A DNA stretch of 64,000 nucleotides from Pseudescherichia vulneris NBRC 102420. Its GTDB lineage: Bacteria; Pseudomonadota; Gammaproteobacteria; Enterobacterales; Enterobacteriaceae. The notes beneath the pieces were generated by a model that saw only the letters and a list, made by a program, of their open reading frames with translations, had not been told where the DNA came from and did no database searches. The translations under genes were made by a program, and so were the position numbers. Of the stretch, positions 8,253-16,306 are shown piece after piece. How positions within the stretch are numbered: position 1 is the first letter of the stretch; the number at the start of each line of letters is the position of its first letter. Location of the stretch: NCBI RefSeq assembly GCF_000759795.1, contig NZ_BBMZ01000014.1, forward strand, positions 1 through 64,000, read 5' to 3'.

Positions 8253-8265
8253 CGTCTTTCCCTCG

Positions 8266-8919
8266 TCAATACTTCTCAGGGAGGCGTGCAACGTTAATCA
8301 GCTTCCCTTTTTTAATCAGCACGAACTTCCCTTTTCGCAGCTGTGAAAGAATGCGGAAAACCGAACTGCGGGAAAGACAGGTATGATTGCGGATATAGCT
8401 CTCAACGGGCGTAGTGACGCGAATGTCATAGGGCAGCTTCATGAGATTCAGAAGCTGCCGCCTGACCATCTGGTACGCATCCCCAGAAGAGATCCAGCCA
8501 TCCCGGAAAAGCAGCAGCTCCAGTAGCCACGCTTGAATATGCGCCACGTCCTGCCAGAGATGGTGCTGGTCGATGCATTGAAAAAAAAGATCGCGTTCAA
8601 CGCCTATTCCCTGACAGCTATTTTGCGCCATCAGGCTATAGCCTCCGCCATGCGTAGAAAATAGTCCGCTTATGCCGACGATAAAGGGTGCGGAGGCGGT
8701 TCCCAACCAGCTGGCGTCCGACTCTCTGACCACGGTAAATACGCCCCGCGAAATGAGCCAGATTGTGCTTTCAGCAGCCACGTTTTTTTCGGCACTCTCG
8801 CCTGGTGCCAGGCTAAAAGCGTGCCCGTTATCTTCGAGGGCAGAGAAAAGTCTCTGATATGACTGAAGTGGACGGCGGGAGAGAATATCAGAGAGGTTAT
8901 TTTCAGGCGGTGTGCTCAT
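8266..8919 (-). CDS. Winged-helix transcriptional regulator (CRP/FNR-fold, IprA-like)
   Basis: 217 aa with no close backbone counterpart at this locus. Residues ~25-140 look like a degenerate cyclic-nucleotide-type sensor fold (FSLAPGESAEKN, ISRGVFTVVRES) without the cAMP-binding Arg-Ser motif. Residues ~165-215 form a helix-turn-helix/winged domain (TCLSRSSVFRILSQLRKGKF). This arrangement resembles the IprA/YaiV-type regulators of enterobacteria. The gene is divergent from the inverse autotransporter across a 392-base AT-rich region containing a dyad, so it most likely regulates that gene and itself. No redox cysteine cluster is visible (only three scattered Cys), so an iron-sulfur FNR role is unlikely. 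Confidence 0.7.
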   Translation of the reverse strand: MSTPPENNLSDILSRRPLQSYQRLFSALEDNGHAFSLAPGESAEKNVAAESTIWLISRGVFTVVRESDASWLGTASAPFIVGISGLFSTHGGGYSLMAQNSCQGIGVERDLFFQCIDQHHLWQDVAHIQAWLLELLLFRDGWISSGDAYQMVRRQLLNLMKLPYDIRVTTPVESYIRNHTCLSRSSVFRILSQLRKGKFVLIKKGKLINVARLPEKY

Positions 8920-9311
8920 TTTTTATGTTCTCTTTTCAGTAATTCCATTTTCCTGTTATTCATGCCGCTAATAAATTAAATAATTATTAGAACCGTACAC
9001 TCTATTTAAGCTGAAGCATTCTGGCAAGTGTATTGATTTTTGTGATAAAAACCCTTTCCTATCAAATGGATGCGAAAGTCTCAAATAGAGCAATTTTTTT
9101 GTTTTGTTTTATATCCATGATAAGAAATAATTGAGCCAATTTTGGGCTGGGGTAAACCTTTTTTAGCCTTTCAAGAGAGAGTGTTGTCAACCTGATAAGG
9201 GAGTGTACTACTTATTCAGTTTTGAAATGTAAATTCAAATTTCAATTAATTCAAAAGTGCAAACGTGAGTGTGATGCACGCTTTCGGCATTGTGAAAAAG
9301 AGACTTGTCTA
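8920..9311. promoter_or_regulatory. AT-rich divergent control region of regulator and adhesin
   Basis: 392 bases without a gene. It is strongly AT-rich with poly-T tracts (9090-9112), as expected for an H-NS-silenced promoter region. A 7-base inverted repeat CTAATAA/TTATTAG (8968-8990, 9-base spacer) lies about 50 bases upstream of the regulator start. A second dyad, TTTTGAA/TTCAAAA (9220-9256), lies in the adhesin leader. These are candidate operators; no promoter boxes are called with confidence. Confidence 0.5.
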
Positions 9312-12300
9312 ATGAAAGTAAAATCGAAACCCAAACCGCTTACCCGGGAGCGGAAAACGCACCTGTTCGAGAGGATACGCCGGTCCAACTGGCAACAAAC
9401 GTTTGTCCTCTTCTTTATTTGTATTTTTTCCCTGACAACCTATCCGGTTTCAGCCTCTTTCCTACTCAGTCCCCCAACGACTTCCTCTACCGAAACACAG
9501 GCGGACAGTACGACACTGCCCGGCAGCGATACCCTTAGCACCACGGCATCGGCGCTCTCCTCTTCCGGTGCCGACGGCATGAAAGGCGTTGCGGCTTCAG
9601 CGGCAACGGGCTACGCGGCTTCCTCAGCGCAGGACTGGTTGAGCCAGTTTGGTACGGCTAAGGTGAAGCTCAACGTTGATGATAACGGCAACTGGGACGA
9701 CAGCTCACTGGATTTCCTGCTGCCGCTATATGAAAACCAACAGCAGCTGCTGTTTACTCAGCTCGGCTACCGTGCGCCAGATGGTCGTAATACCGGTAAC
9801 TTTGGCTTAGGGGTCAGGGTATTTAACCTTGAACACTGGATGTTCGGCGGAAACGTCTTCTTTGATGACGACTTCACCGGCAAAAACCGCCGTTTCGGTG
9901 CGGGTGCTGAAGCCTGGACTGACTTCCTGAAGTTAGGCTTTAACACCTATGCTGGCACCACCGACTGGCACACCTCGCGTGATTATGCCGACTATGACGA
10001 AAAACCTGCCGATGGGTTTGACGTTCGGGTTGACGGCTACCTCCCAGCCTATCCGCAGCTGGGCGGCAAGCTGATGTATGAAAAATACTACGGCGATGAC
10101 GTGGCGCTGTTTGATAAAGACACGCTGCAAAACGATCCTTCAGCAGTGACCGTCGGGCTTAACTATACGCCTATTCCGTTAGTCACCGCGGGTGTTGACT
10201 ACCGTCGCGGCCAGGATTCGGTGGATGAGACCGAGTTTAGCCTCAACTTCCGCTACGCCTTGGGCCAGCCGTGGGGGGCGCAGATTTCGTCCGATCAGGT
10301 TGCCGTTCGCCGCAGCCTGGCGGGCAGCCGTTACGATCTGGTCGATCGTAACAACGAGATTGTGCTGCAGTATAAAAAGAAACAGAACAACGATGCCCTT
10401 GCTGATATGACCCTGACCAGCATTCAGGATAACAGCCCGGCCGATGGCGCGACCAATAATACCGTTATGGTCCATGCGGTTACATCGGACGGATCTGCCG
10501 CACGAAATGCGGCCATTCTCTGGAGCGTCAGCGGAACGGGTAAACTGAGTGCCACCTCCGGCGTCACGGATGGTAACGGGAACGCTACCGTTGCCATTAC
10601 CGATACCACCGCCGAGCAGGTCACGGTCTCGGCCACATCCGGCTCGATTACCCGCAGCACACCGAGCAGCTTTAACGAGTCTGTCAGCTCACTTAATCTG
10701 AAGTTGACCGACAATAACAGCAAAGCCGACGGCTCCGACGCAGATAGCGGGCAGGTAACGGTGCGCGATGCCAGCGGTAAAGTGATGTCGGGCGTGCAGG
10801 TAAGCTGGAGCGTAGATCACAGCGCAACGATTGTGCACAGCGATACGGTGACCGACGGCGAAGGCCATGCCACCGTTGACTTTACCGATACCAAAGCGGA
10901 AACCGTGAAGCTGACCGCCAGCGCCTCGGGTAAAACAGAGTCAACGGATTCCGCCTTTGTGGCCGCTGCGACGGCAAATACTGTTTCCGTTACGATGACC
11001 ACGGATAATGCCCAGGCCGACGGCGTAACGGCTAACGTGGCCCGTGCTACGGTGAAAGACAGCACCGGTAAAGCACTGTCTGGCGTAACGGTAAACTGGG
11101 CAACCACCGGTAGCGCAAAACTGTCCGCTGGCTCTTCGGTAACTGACGCTAACGGCAATGCCACCGTTAACCTGACCGATACCGTGGCCGAGAGTGGCCT
11201 GACCGTGACCGCCACGGCAGGGGATGCTAGTGGCACCACGACTACTACGTTCGTGGGGATCCAGCAGAACATCGCCGTCGTGATGACCACGGACAACTCT
11301 CCGGCTGACGGTACGACGCCAAACGTCGCCCGTGCCACGGTAACGGACAGCAGCGGTAAACCGCTTTCTAACGTGACCGTCAACTGGGCCACTACCGGCA
11401 GTGCCAAACTGGCAGCGGCTTCCTCCGTGACCGATGGCAGCGGCGTCGCTACCGTTAATCTGACGGATACCGTTGCAGAGAGCGGCGTGACCGTGACTGC
11501 CACCACGGACAATGCCAAAGGTTCGACCACCACGACCTTTAAGGGGATTCAGCAGAACATCATTGTGGCGATGACCACCGATAGCTCCCCGGCAGATGGC
11601 GTAACGCCGAACGTGGCTCATGCCACGGTGACGGACAGCAACGGCAAAGCACTTGCTAATGTAACCGTTAACTGGACCACCACCGGTAGCGCAAAACTGG
11701 CAGCGGCCTCTTCGGTGACCGACGGCAGCGGGGTTGCCACTGTTAATCTGACGGATACCGTCGCGGAAAGCGGCTTGACGGTGACGGCGATGACGGAGAA
11801 TGCCAAAGGTTCGACCACCACAACCTTTGTTGAGATCCAGAAAACGATCGCTGTCGAGATGACAACGGATAACTCTCTTGCTGACGGCGTAACGCCAAAC
11901 GTGGCTAGCGCCACGGTGACGGACAGCAGCGGCAAACCACTTGCTAATGTGACCGTGAACTGGGCAACTACCGGCAATGCGAAACTGGCTGCGGCCTCTT
12001 CGGTAACCGACACCAACGGTATTGCTACCGTTAACCTGACGGACACCGTTGCCGAGAGTGGTCTGACCGTGACCGCAGCAGCGGGAAGTGCAAAGGGTTC
12101 AACGACGACTACCTTTAAGTCCGCGCTAGACACCCTTACCGTCACCACCACAACCGACAACTCACCGGCAGACGGCATGTCAACCAACGTGGTTAACGCG
12201 ATGGTTAAGGATGCTAATGGCAAGGCACTCTCTGGTGTCACCGTCAACTGGTCGGTTACCGGTAGCGCGGTACTCAAGGCCCCGACATCCGTCACTGACA

Positions 12301-13097
12301 GCTCCGGTAATGCGACGATGAGCCTGACTGATAAAGTGGTGGAGAGTAACCTGACCGTTACCGCAGCGGTAGGTGACGTGAAAGGGACCACGCTGACGAC
12401 GTTTAGCCAGCTTCAGCAGGACGTGACCGTGACCATGAAGGTGAATAACTCAGCCGCCGATGGCAAAACGCAGAACATTGCTCAGGTTGTGGTGCTGAAA
12501 GATAACAGACCGGTCTCTGGCGCAGAGGTTAGCTGGACTAAAGACTCTAATAACGCCAAGAACGCCTCTGCACCAACGGCATACACCGACAGTAATGGTA
12601 TAGCCACCATGATCTACACCGACACCGTTGCCGAGACGTTTAATGTTGTGGCGACTGTAGGGGATGAGACGGGTAAGACGCAGTCAACATTTGTAGCGCC
12701 AGAGTTTGGGCCAATTGCGATCTCCCTGCCTGAAGCACCGAATCTCAAGGTGAATATGGTCATTGCCACGGACGGAACGCCAGTTTTAGTCAAACACTAT
12801 AACGGTATGATGGCAGGGGATGAGATTGCCGTTAGCTCGCACGTGACGGAAGATAAAAATGGTCAAACGCTGCCTTATAGCGCACCGGTACATACGGTAG
12901 CGGCTGACGAGGTAGGCCAGGACATCAGCATTATGCTCCCAGAAAGTGCATTAATGAATGTGGAAGGCCCAGAGGACGGTAGCGTTGATGCTCATTTGCA
13001 TGTCGATGCCGTTGTGACTCAAGGTGACCAGAAGAAAAGTGCATCCCTGACTGCGGGTATCGATACTTGCCTTCCCGGGGATACGGTATGTAAGTAG
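9312..13097 (+). CDS. Inverse autotransporter adhesin (intimin/invasin family) with eight Ig-like domains
   Basis: 1261 aa outer-membrane protein. The N-terminus has an extended basic signal (KVKSKPKPLTRERK) then a hydrophobic core ending PVSAS near residue 48. A Ser/Thr-rich linker follows, then the inverse autotransporter beta-domain (~105-355: NFGLGVRVF, WMFGGNVFFDDDF, RRFGAGAEAW, YDLVDRNNEIVLQY). No LysM motif is present, unlike classical intimin. Residues ~365-1133 are eight tandem ~96-residue Big_1/invasin-type domains marked DNSPADG, VNWATTGSAKL, TDTVAES. The last ~128 residues form a different beta domain ending DTCLPGDTVCK, where two Cys could make a tip disulfide. The ATG at 9312 places the signal correctly; a TTG at 9222 would prepend a cysteine-rich stretch. 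It is likely a surface adhesin; ligand unknown. A terminator follows at 13127. Confidence 0.92.
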   Translation: MKVKSKPKPLTRERKTHLFERIRRSNWQQTFVLFFICIFSLTTYPVSASFLLSPPTTSSTETQADSTTLPGSDTLSTTASALSSSGADGMKGVAASAATGYAASSAQDWLSQFGTAKVKLNVDDNGNWDDSSLDFLLPLYENQQQLLFTQLGYRAPDGRNTGNFGLGVRVFNLEHWMFGGNVFFDDDFTGKNRRFGAGAEAWTDFLKLGFNTYAGTTDWHTSRDYADYDEKPADGFDVRVDGYLPAYPQLGGKLMYEKYYGDDVALFDKDTLQNDPSAVTVGLNYTPIPLVTAGVDYRRGQDSVDETEFSLNFRYALGQPWGAQISSDQVAVRRSLAGSRYDLVDRNNEIVLQYKKKQNNDALADMTLTSIQDNSPADGATNNTVMVHAVTSDGSAARNAAILWSVSGTGKLSATSGVTDGNGNATVAITDTTAEQVTVSATSGSITRSTPSSFNESVSSLNLKLTDNNSKADGSDADSGQVTVRDASGKVMSGVQVSWSVDHSATIVHSDTVTDGEGHATVDFTDTKAETVKLTASASGKTESTDSAFVAAATANTVSVTMTTDNAQADGVTANVARATVKDSTGKALSGVTVNWATTGSAKLSAGSSVTDANGNATVNLTDTVAESGLTVTATAGDASGTTTTTFVGIQQNIAVVMTTDNSPADGTTPNVARATVTDSSGKPLSNVTVNWATTGSAKLAAASSVTDGSGVATVNLTDTVAESGVTVTATTDNAKGSTTTTFKGIQQNIIVAMTTDSSPADGVTPNVAHATVTDSNGKALANVTVNWTTTGSAKLAAASSVTDGSGVATVNLTDTVAESGLTVTAMTENAKGSTTTTFVEIQKTIAVEMTTDNSLADGVTPNVASATVTDSSGKPLANVTVNWATTGNAKLAAASSVTDTNGIATVNLTDTVAESGLTVTAAAGSAKGSTTTTFKSALDTLTVTTTTDNSPADGMSTNVVNAMVKDANGKALSGVTVNWSVTGSAVLKAPTSVTDSSGNATMSLTDKVVESNLTVTAAVGDVKGTTLTTFSQLQQDVTVTMKVNNSAADGKTQNIAQVVVLKDNRPVSGAEVSWTKDSNNAKNASAPTAYTDSNGIATMIYTDTVAETFNVVATVGDETGKTQSTFVAPEFGPIAISLPEAPNLKVNMVIATDGTPVLVKHYNGMMAGDEIAVSSHVTEDKNGQTLPYSAPVHTVAADEVGQDISIMLPESALMNVEGPEDGSVDAHLHVDAVVTQGDQKKSASLTAGIDTCLPGDTVCK
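10404..12710 (+). repeat. Eight tandem Ig-like (Big_1) repeats inside the adhesin gene
   Basis: Repeat units start near 10404, 10686, 10977, 11268, 11556, 11844, 12132 and 12420. Units 3-7 have periods of 291, 288, 288, 288 and 288 bases. Units 3-6 are near-identical in protein but differ at many synonymous sites, so they are not a fresh duplication. Units 1, 2 and 8 are more diverged. Confidence 0.9.
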
Positions 13098-13123
13098 TTT
13101 AGGCAGTAGTTAATGTTTTTTAT

Positions 13124-13155
13124 TAAACGCCCCTGCCATTCAGGGGCGTTTTTTA
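13124..13155 (+). terminator. Terminator of the adhesin gene
   Basis: Stem ACGCCCCTG/CAGGGGCGT with a CCATT-type loop, followed by six T, 30 bases after the adhesin stop. Confidence 0.9.
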
Positions 13156-13317
13156 TATAGCGGCCTTGTTTCTCTCAGTGGAATGGATAGCTTTCATTAA
13201 AAATGTGCAACTATTGCTTCTGAAATTACTCCTTAATGCGCAGTTTCATCCCTCCGTTTAGCTAGTATAGCGCTGTCGATATGACAAGCACATTAACCAA
13301 ACGAACGAGGTATTTAT

Positions 13318-14064
13318 ATGAGCAATAAACTTAAAGTCATGGCAACACCCGCTGCGCCGACCGTTATCAATGCGTCTGAAAGTGATGACTATACTATCGA
13401 CGAATACGATATCAAAGCTGGCCTTGAGCTGATTATTCCAGCCTACCAGGATGCCAAGGTAAATGATACTGTCCGTGTCATCTGGGGCGATGCTCGCAGC
13501 GAAGAGTATCCAGTAACGGCGCTTGATCAGCTGCCGATGAATATTGATATTCTTAACGACTATCCGCCTGAGTGCCATGCTGACGGTGTTTACGATGTCT
13601 ATTACATCGTTCTTGATGAATATCAAAACGAAAACCCATCAGCACACCTGACCCTGACGATTGCTGCCGGTGAGCATGTCGGTACGCTGCCTGCACCGGA
13701 AGTGCCGGATGCTGCACCTGGCTATATTAACTATAATGCAGCCGAAGATGATGTTGAGGTGGATATCACTTACGCACCAATGAATGCGGGGGATAGTATT
13801 ACCCTGACTGTTCAGGGCTACGATAAAGACACCGATCAGCAAAAATTCAACAAAGACTATCCGGCTTATACTGTAACCGCTGCTGATGTAGCAGTTGGTT
13901 CTGTTAAAATGCTTAATACGGTTACCTTGGCCGATATGCAGGTAATTGGTGAAGAAGCCTACGCTCTGTTCTGGTATACTGTTACTCCGGCTGATGGCTC
14001 TGCTGTTGAAACATCTGTTACCTTCAAGACTATTGTTGACGTTATACCGCCGGGATCAATGTAA
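13318..14064 (+). CDS. Leaderless two-domain adhesin-type (Ig-like) protein
   Basis: 248 aa, very acidic, with two ~120-residue beta-sandwich modules, each opening with a Pro-Ala-Pro linker (PAAPTVINASESDD; LPAPEVPDAAPG). Shared motifs are YAPMNAGDSITLTVQGY and AYALFWYTVTPADGS. The same module occurs four times in the 686-aa protein nearby and, more distantly, at the tip of the adhesin (NGMMAGDEIAVSSHV). There is no signal peptide: the N-terminus is MSNKLKVMATPAAP and an in-frame TAA lies about 26 bases upstream, so none has been missed. The gene has its own start signals (GAGG 7 bases before ATG) and terminator. Its role is unknown; being next to a barrel protein suggests a passenger or partner, but export is unexplained. 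Confidence 0.75.
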   Translation: MSNKLKVMATPAAPTVINASESDDYTIDEYDIKAGLELIIPAYQDAKVNDTVRVIWGDARSEEYPVTALDQLPMNIDILNDYPPECHADGVYDVYYIVLDEYQNENPSAHLTLTIAAGEHVGTLPAPEVPDAAPGYINYNAAEDDVEVDITYAPMNAGDSITLTVQGYDKDTDQQKFNKDYPAYTVTAADVAVGSVKMLNTVTLADMQVIGEEAYALFWYTVTPADGSAVETSVTFKTIVDVIPPGSM

Positions 14065-14076
14065 TAATCCCCTTTA

Positions 14077-14108
14077 ATAAGGCTTCCTTCGGGAAGCCTT
14101 TTTTTATT
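14077..14108 (+). terminator. Terminator after the 248-aa gene
   Basis: AAGGCTTCC-TTC-GGGAAGCCTT followed by a run of seven T, directly after the stop. Confidence 0.9.
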
Positions 14109-14112
14109 CTCA

Positions 14113-14143
14113 TAATAAACCACTTCAAAAAGAAGTGGTTTAT
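14113..14143 (-). terminator. Hairpin between the convergent leaderless genes
   Basis: ATAAACCACTTC-AAAAAG-AAGTGGTTTAT is a near-perfect inverted repeat lying 6 bases past the stop of the minus-strand 686-aa gene. The following T-tract on the minus strand is short, so termination strength is uncertain. Confidence 0.55.
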
Positions 14144-14148
14144 ATGTG

Positions 14149-16209
14149 TTAATGATTAAAAGGACTAAACACCAGGCTGCTGGTGATATACGCGCCAGAG
14201 ACACTAACTAATGAAAGCGTGAATTCAACGGTTTCCGCAACGCCATCAGTTAAATCAAAACCGCCTGCATGGGTACCGCTAACGTTAATTAACGCCGTTT
14301 TATCACCGCTCACGGTAATTACCGCACTGTTATTATTGGTGAGAGACAATTCTGCCCACGTTGCCTCACACGGCTCGCTGGTGACGAGGTAAACACTACA
14401 CAAACTTTTACCATCCGCAGCAGCTCCGGTTGAAACCCCGTAATATTGCAATTCCCCCTGGCCGTCAAGCCACCAGGTAAAGGTCATGTTAGCTCGGGCA
14501 CTCATCTGCGGATCGCTAACGACATAAGCACTGACCGGAACGTTCCCCGTCTGGTAAGAGTAGACCTGAGCAAAACCAAATCCTGTCTCATCCAGGCGAA
14601 CCGTCAGGGTCTGCGCATCGTTGGCGTTGAAATAAGCACCGGATGTGCCGGAGACGGAAAGCTGGACATCTGCACCCGCCGGGCCCTGCAGCGTAACCGA
14701 GTTAAGTGGACGCACGGCTAAATGCGGGTTAAAGAGCGGGGCACCGGTGCCGCAGATCATCCACAAACCGGCCGTCGGCGTGGTATCTATTTTAACATCG
14801 GTGGTAGCGGAAGAGGCAATGCCCTCCTCGTCGAGGAACAGCACCTGATAGCGCCCTTCACCGTAGCCTACGCCAACCGGGGTAATATACGCGGCGGGAA
14901 TATGGAACACCGCCTGCTGGGCCTCGGCTTCACTGGCAACGAGGGTGCGGGTTTCAGTCCAGCTGGTGCCTGCTACCGGCTCGCTGGGGGAAGTCACGTA
15001 GCCGTACCAGAACGCGGTTACCGTATCGCCTGCGGCCATGCCGGGATAGGAGACGGTCATCTCTGTGCCGCTATCGGCGGTAATCTCATCCGCGTCAATC
15101 ACACCATCATCCGCCGCTGCCGGGAATTCAGGGGCAGGCAGCAGAGAGCAGTGCTCGGTATCAACGCTCACCTGCGCCAGCTCAGACACGCCCGGTATTG
15201 AAGGCGAGTTGACCTGGTACCATGCCTGACCATAGCCGATACCTATTGGCGTAACGTAAGCAGACGGTACCGTAACGGTAAAGCCATCGGTCACGTCAGG
15301 TGCGGCCACGACATGCGGGATAACGTCGTAGGTATTGGCAACGGCGCTTCCGTCTCGGGCATAGCCTTGCCAGTAGACCGTTATCACGCTGTTTGCGACG
15401 AAATTGCTGCTTGCTGGTACCGTAATATCGACGCCCATGCTGCTTTCGGCGCAGTCGAGCCAGCCATCGCCGCCTGCCGGAAAGAATGGAGCAGGGTAGA
15501 GCACGGAGGGGGCCATATCGATATTTACCGATGCGCTGTCAGAGTTTTGTACAATGCCGGAGGCGTTGGTTACCGAGTACCACGCCTGGGCGCTGCCCTC
15601 GCCAATTGGCGTAATGTAAGACGGAGCAATGAGGACGTCGAACCCTTGCAGATCGGCGCTGGTCACGGTATGCGTGACGCTGGTGACGCTAGCGGGTACG
15701 GTCACGCCGGTTTCGTCAAACCCAACCCAGTAGAGGATAACCGTATCGCCCACGGCAAGGGCATCACCCGGTATCTCGACATGCGTGCCGCTGTTGAGCA
15801 TCACCGAGCTATAGGTGATGACGTCGTCGACGGCATCAATGAACACCGGCGGCGGCAGCGACCCGGTATGGCTGCGATCGACGATGGCGGTAGTCGTAAT
15901 CGAAGCGGCTATATTCTGGTAGGTGTCGGTGGAGGTGTACCAAACGCTATGGCTCCCGTCTGGAACCAGTTCGTCTGGAACGATCACCTGCCAGGGAAAT
16001 GCCGTGTCGATATTATTCTCTGTCAGCCACAGCGTGCTGACCGCTTCGCCATCCCAGAACAGAGAAAGATAGTCTCCCACGGCGGCATTGCTATAGCGAT
16101 TGACCATGACGGCAACGCCGCCAGAAGAGAGAAGTTCTACTTCATTGATATAGCCGTCATCGCTCATCTGGGGCAGTGAGGGAGAGGGTAGGGGTGATGC
16201 TGTAATCAT
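14149..16209 (-). CDS. Leaderless multi-domain Ig-like repeat protein
   Basis: 686 aa and acidic. Residues ~8-470 are four ~115-residue modules with the pattern Pro-rich LPAPxF opening, DDGxI, GxxxAVGDTVxxYWxG, ITPIGxGxxxAWYxV, ending VxID. Module boundaries fall near 115, 235 and 350. The C-terminal third changes to two invasin/Big_1-like domains (SVTLQGPAGADVQLSVSG; STGAAADGKSLCSVYLV, DLTDGVAETVEF). The start at 16209 has a strong AGGAGG four bases upstream and an in-frame TAA 15 bases upstream, so there is truly no signal peptide. The gene lies 97 bases after ybjS on the same strand and converges on the 248-aa gene. No known function; likely works with the inverse autotransporter, by inference from shared domains and locus. 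Confidence 0.75.
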   Translation of the reverse strand: MITASPLPSPSLPQMSDDGYINEVELLSSGGVAVMVNRYSNAAVGDYLSLFWDGEAVSTLWLTENNIDTAFPWQVIVPDELVPDGSHSVWYTSTDTYQNIAASITTTAIVDRSHTGSLPPPVFIDAVDDVITYSSVMLNSGTHVEIPGDALAVGDTVILYWVGFDETGVTVPASVTSVTHTVTSADLQGFDVLIAPSYITPIGEGSAQAWYSVTNASGIVQNSDSASVNIDMAPSVLYPAPFFPAGGDGWLDCAESSMGVDITVPASSNFVANSVITVYWQGYARDGSAVANTYDVIPHVVAAPDVTDGFTVTVPSAYVTPIGIGYGQAWYQVNSPSIPGVSELAQVSVDTEHCSLLPAPEFPAAADDGVIDADEITADSGTEMTVSYPGMAAGDTVTAFWYGYVTSPSEPVAGTSWTETRTLVASEAEAQQAVFHIPAAYITPVGVGYGEGRYQVLFLDEEGIASSATTDVKIDTTPTAGLWMICGTGAPLFNPHLAVRPLNSVTLQGPAGADVQLSVSGTSGAYFNANDAQTLTVRLDETGFGFAQVYSYQTGNVPVSAYVVSDPQMSARANMTFTWWLDGQGELQYYGVSTGAAADGKSLCSVYLVTSEPCEATWAELSLTNNNSAVITVSGDKTALINVSGTHAGGFDLTDGVAETVEFTLSLVSVSGAYITSSLVFSPFNH

Positions 16210-16306
16210 GATGCCTCCTGTTTATGTAAAATAAACAGAAGGTATCAGCCCCTGGGAGGCGGAAAGTCACAAAGGGTGACTGACACTGGTTATAAAAGAA
16301 ACGGAG

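Noticed and set aside
9222-9311. TTG start at 9222 for the adhesin
   Set aside because: It would add a 30-residue cysteine-rich, charged stretch ahead of the signal peptide; the ATG at 9312 fits the extended signal of this family.
10817-12391. Long open frames on the minus strand across the Ig-repeat region (238 and 257 codons)
   Set aside because: They are mirror frames of the Thr/Val-rich repeats in the adhesin. They have no ribosome sites, repeat with the same 288-base period and show no family features.
10977-12419. Regular ~288-base repeats as a possible CRISPR or satellite
   Set aside because: The period is far too long, there are no unique spacers, and the repeats are in frame inside one protein domain family.
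15313-16179. A 288-codon plus-strand frame opposite the 686-aa gene
   Set aside because: Its composition (His/Arg/Gly-rich) is typical of a shadow frame. The minus-strand gene has a strong ribosome site and clear repeated modules.
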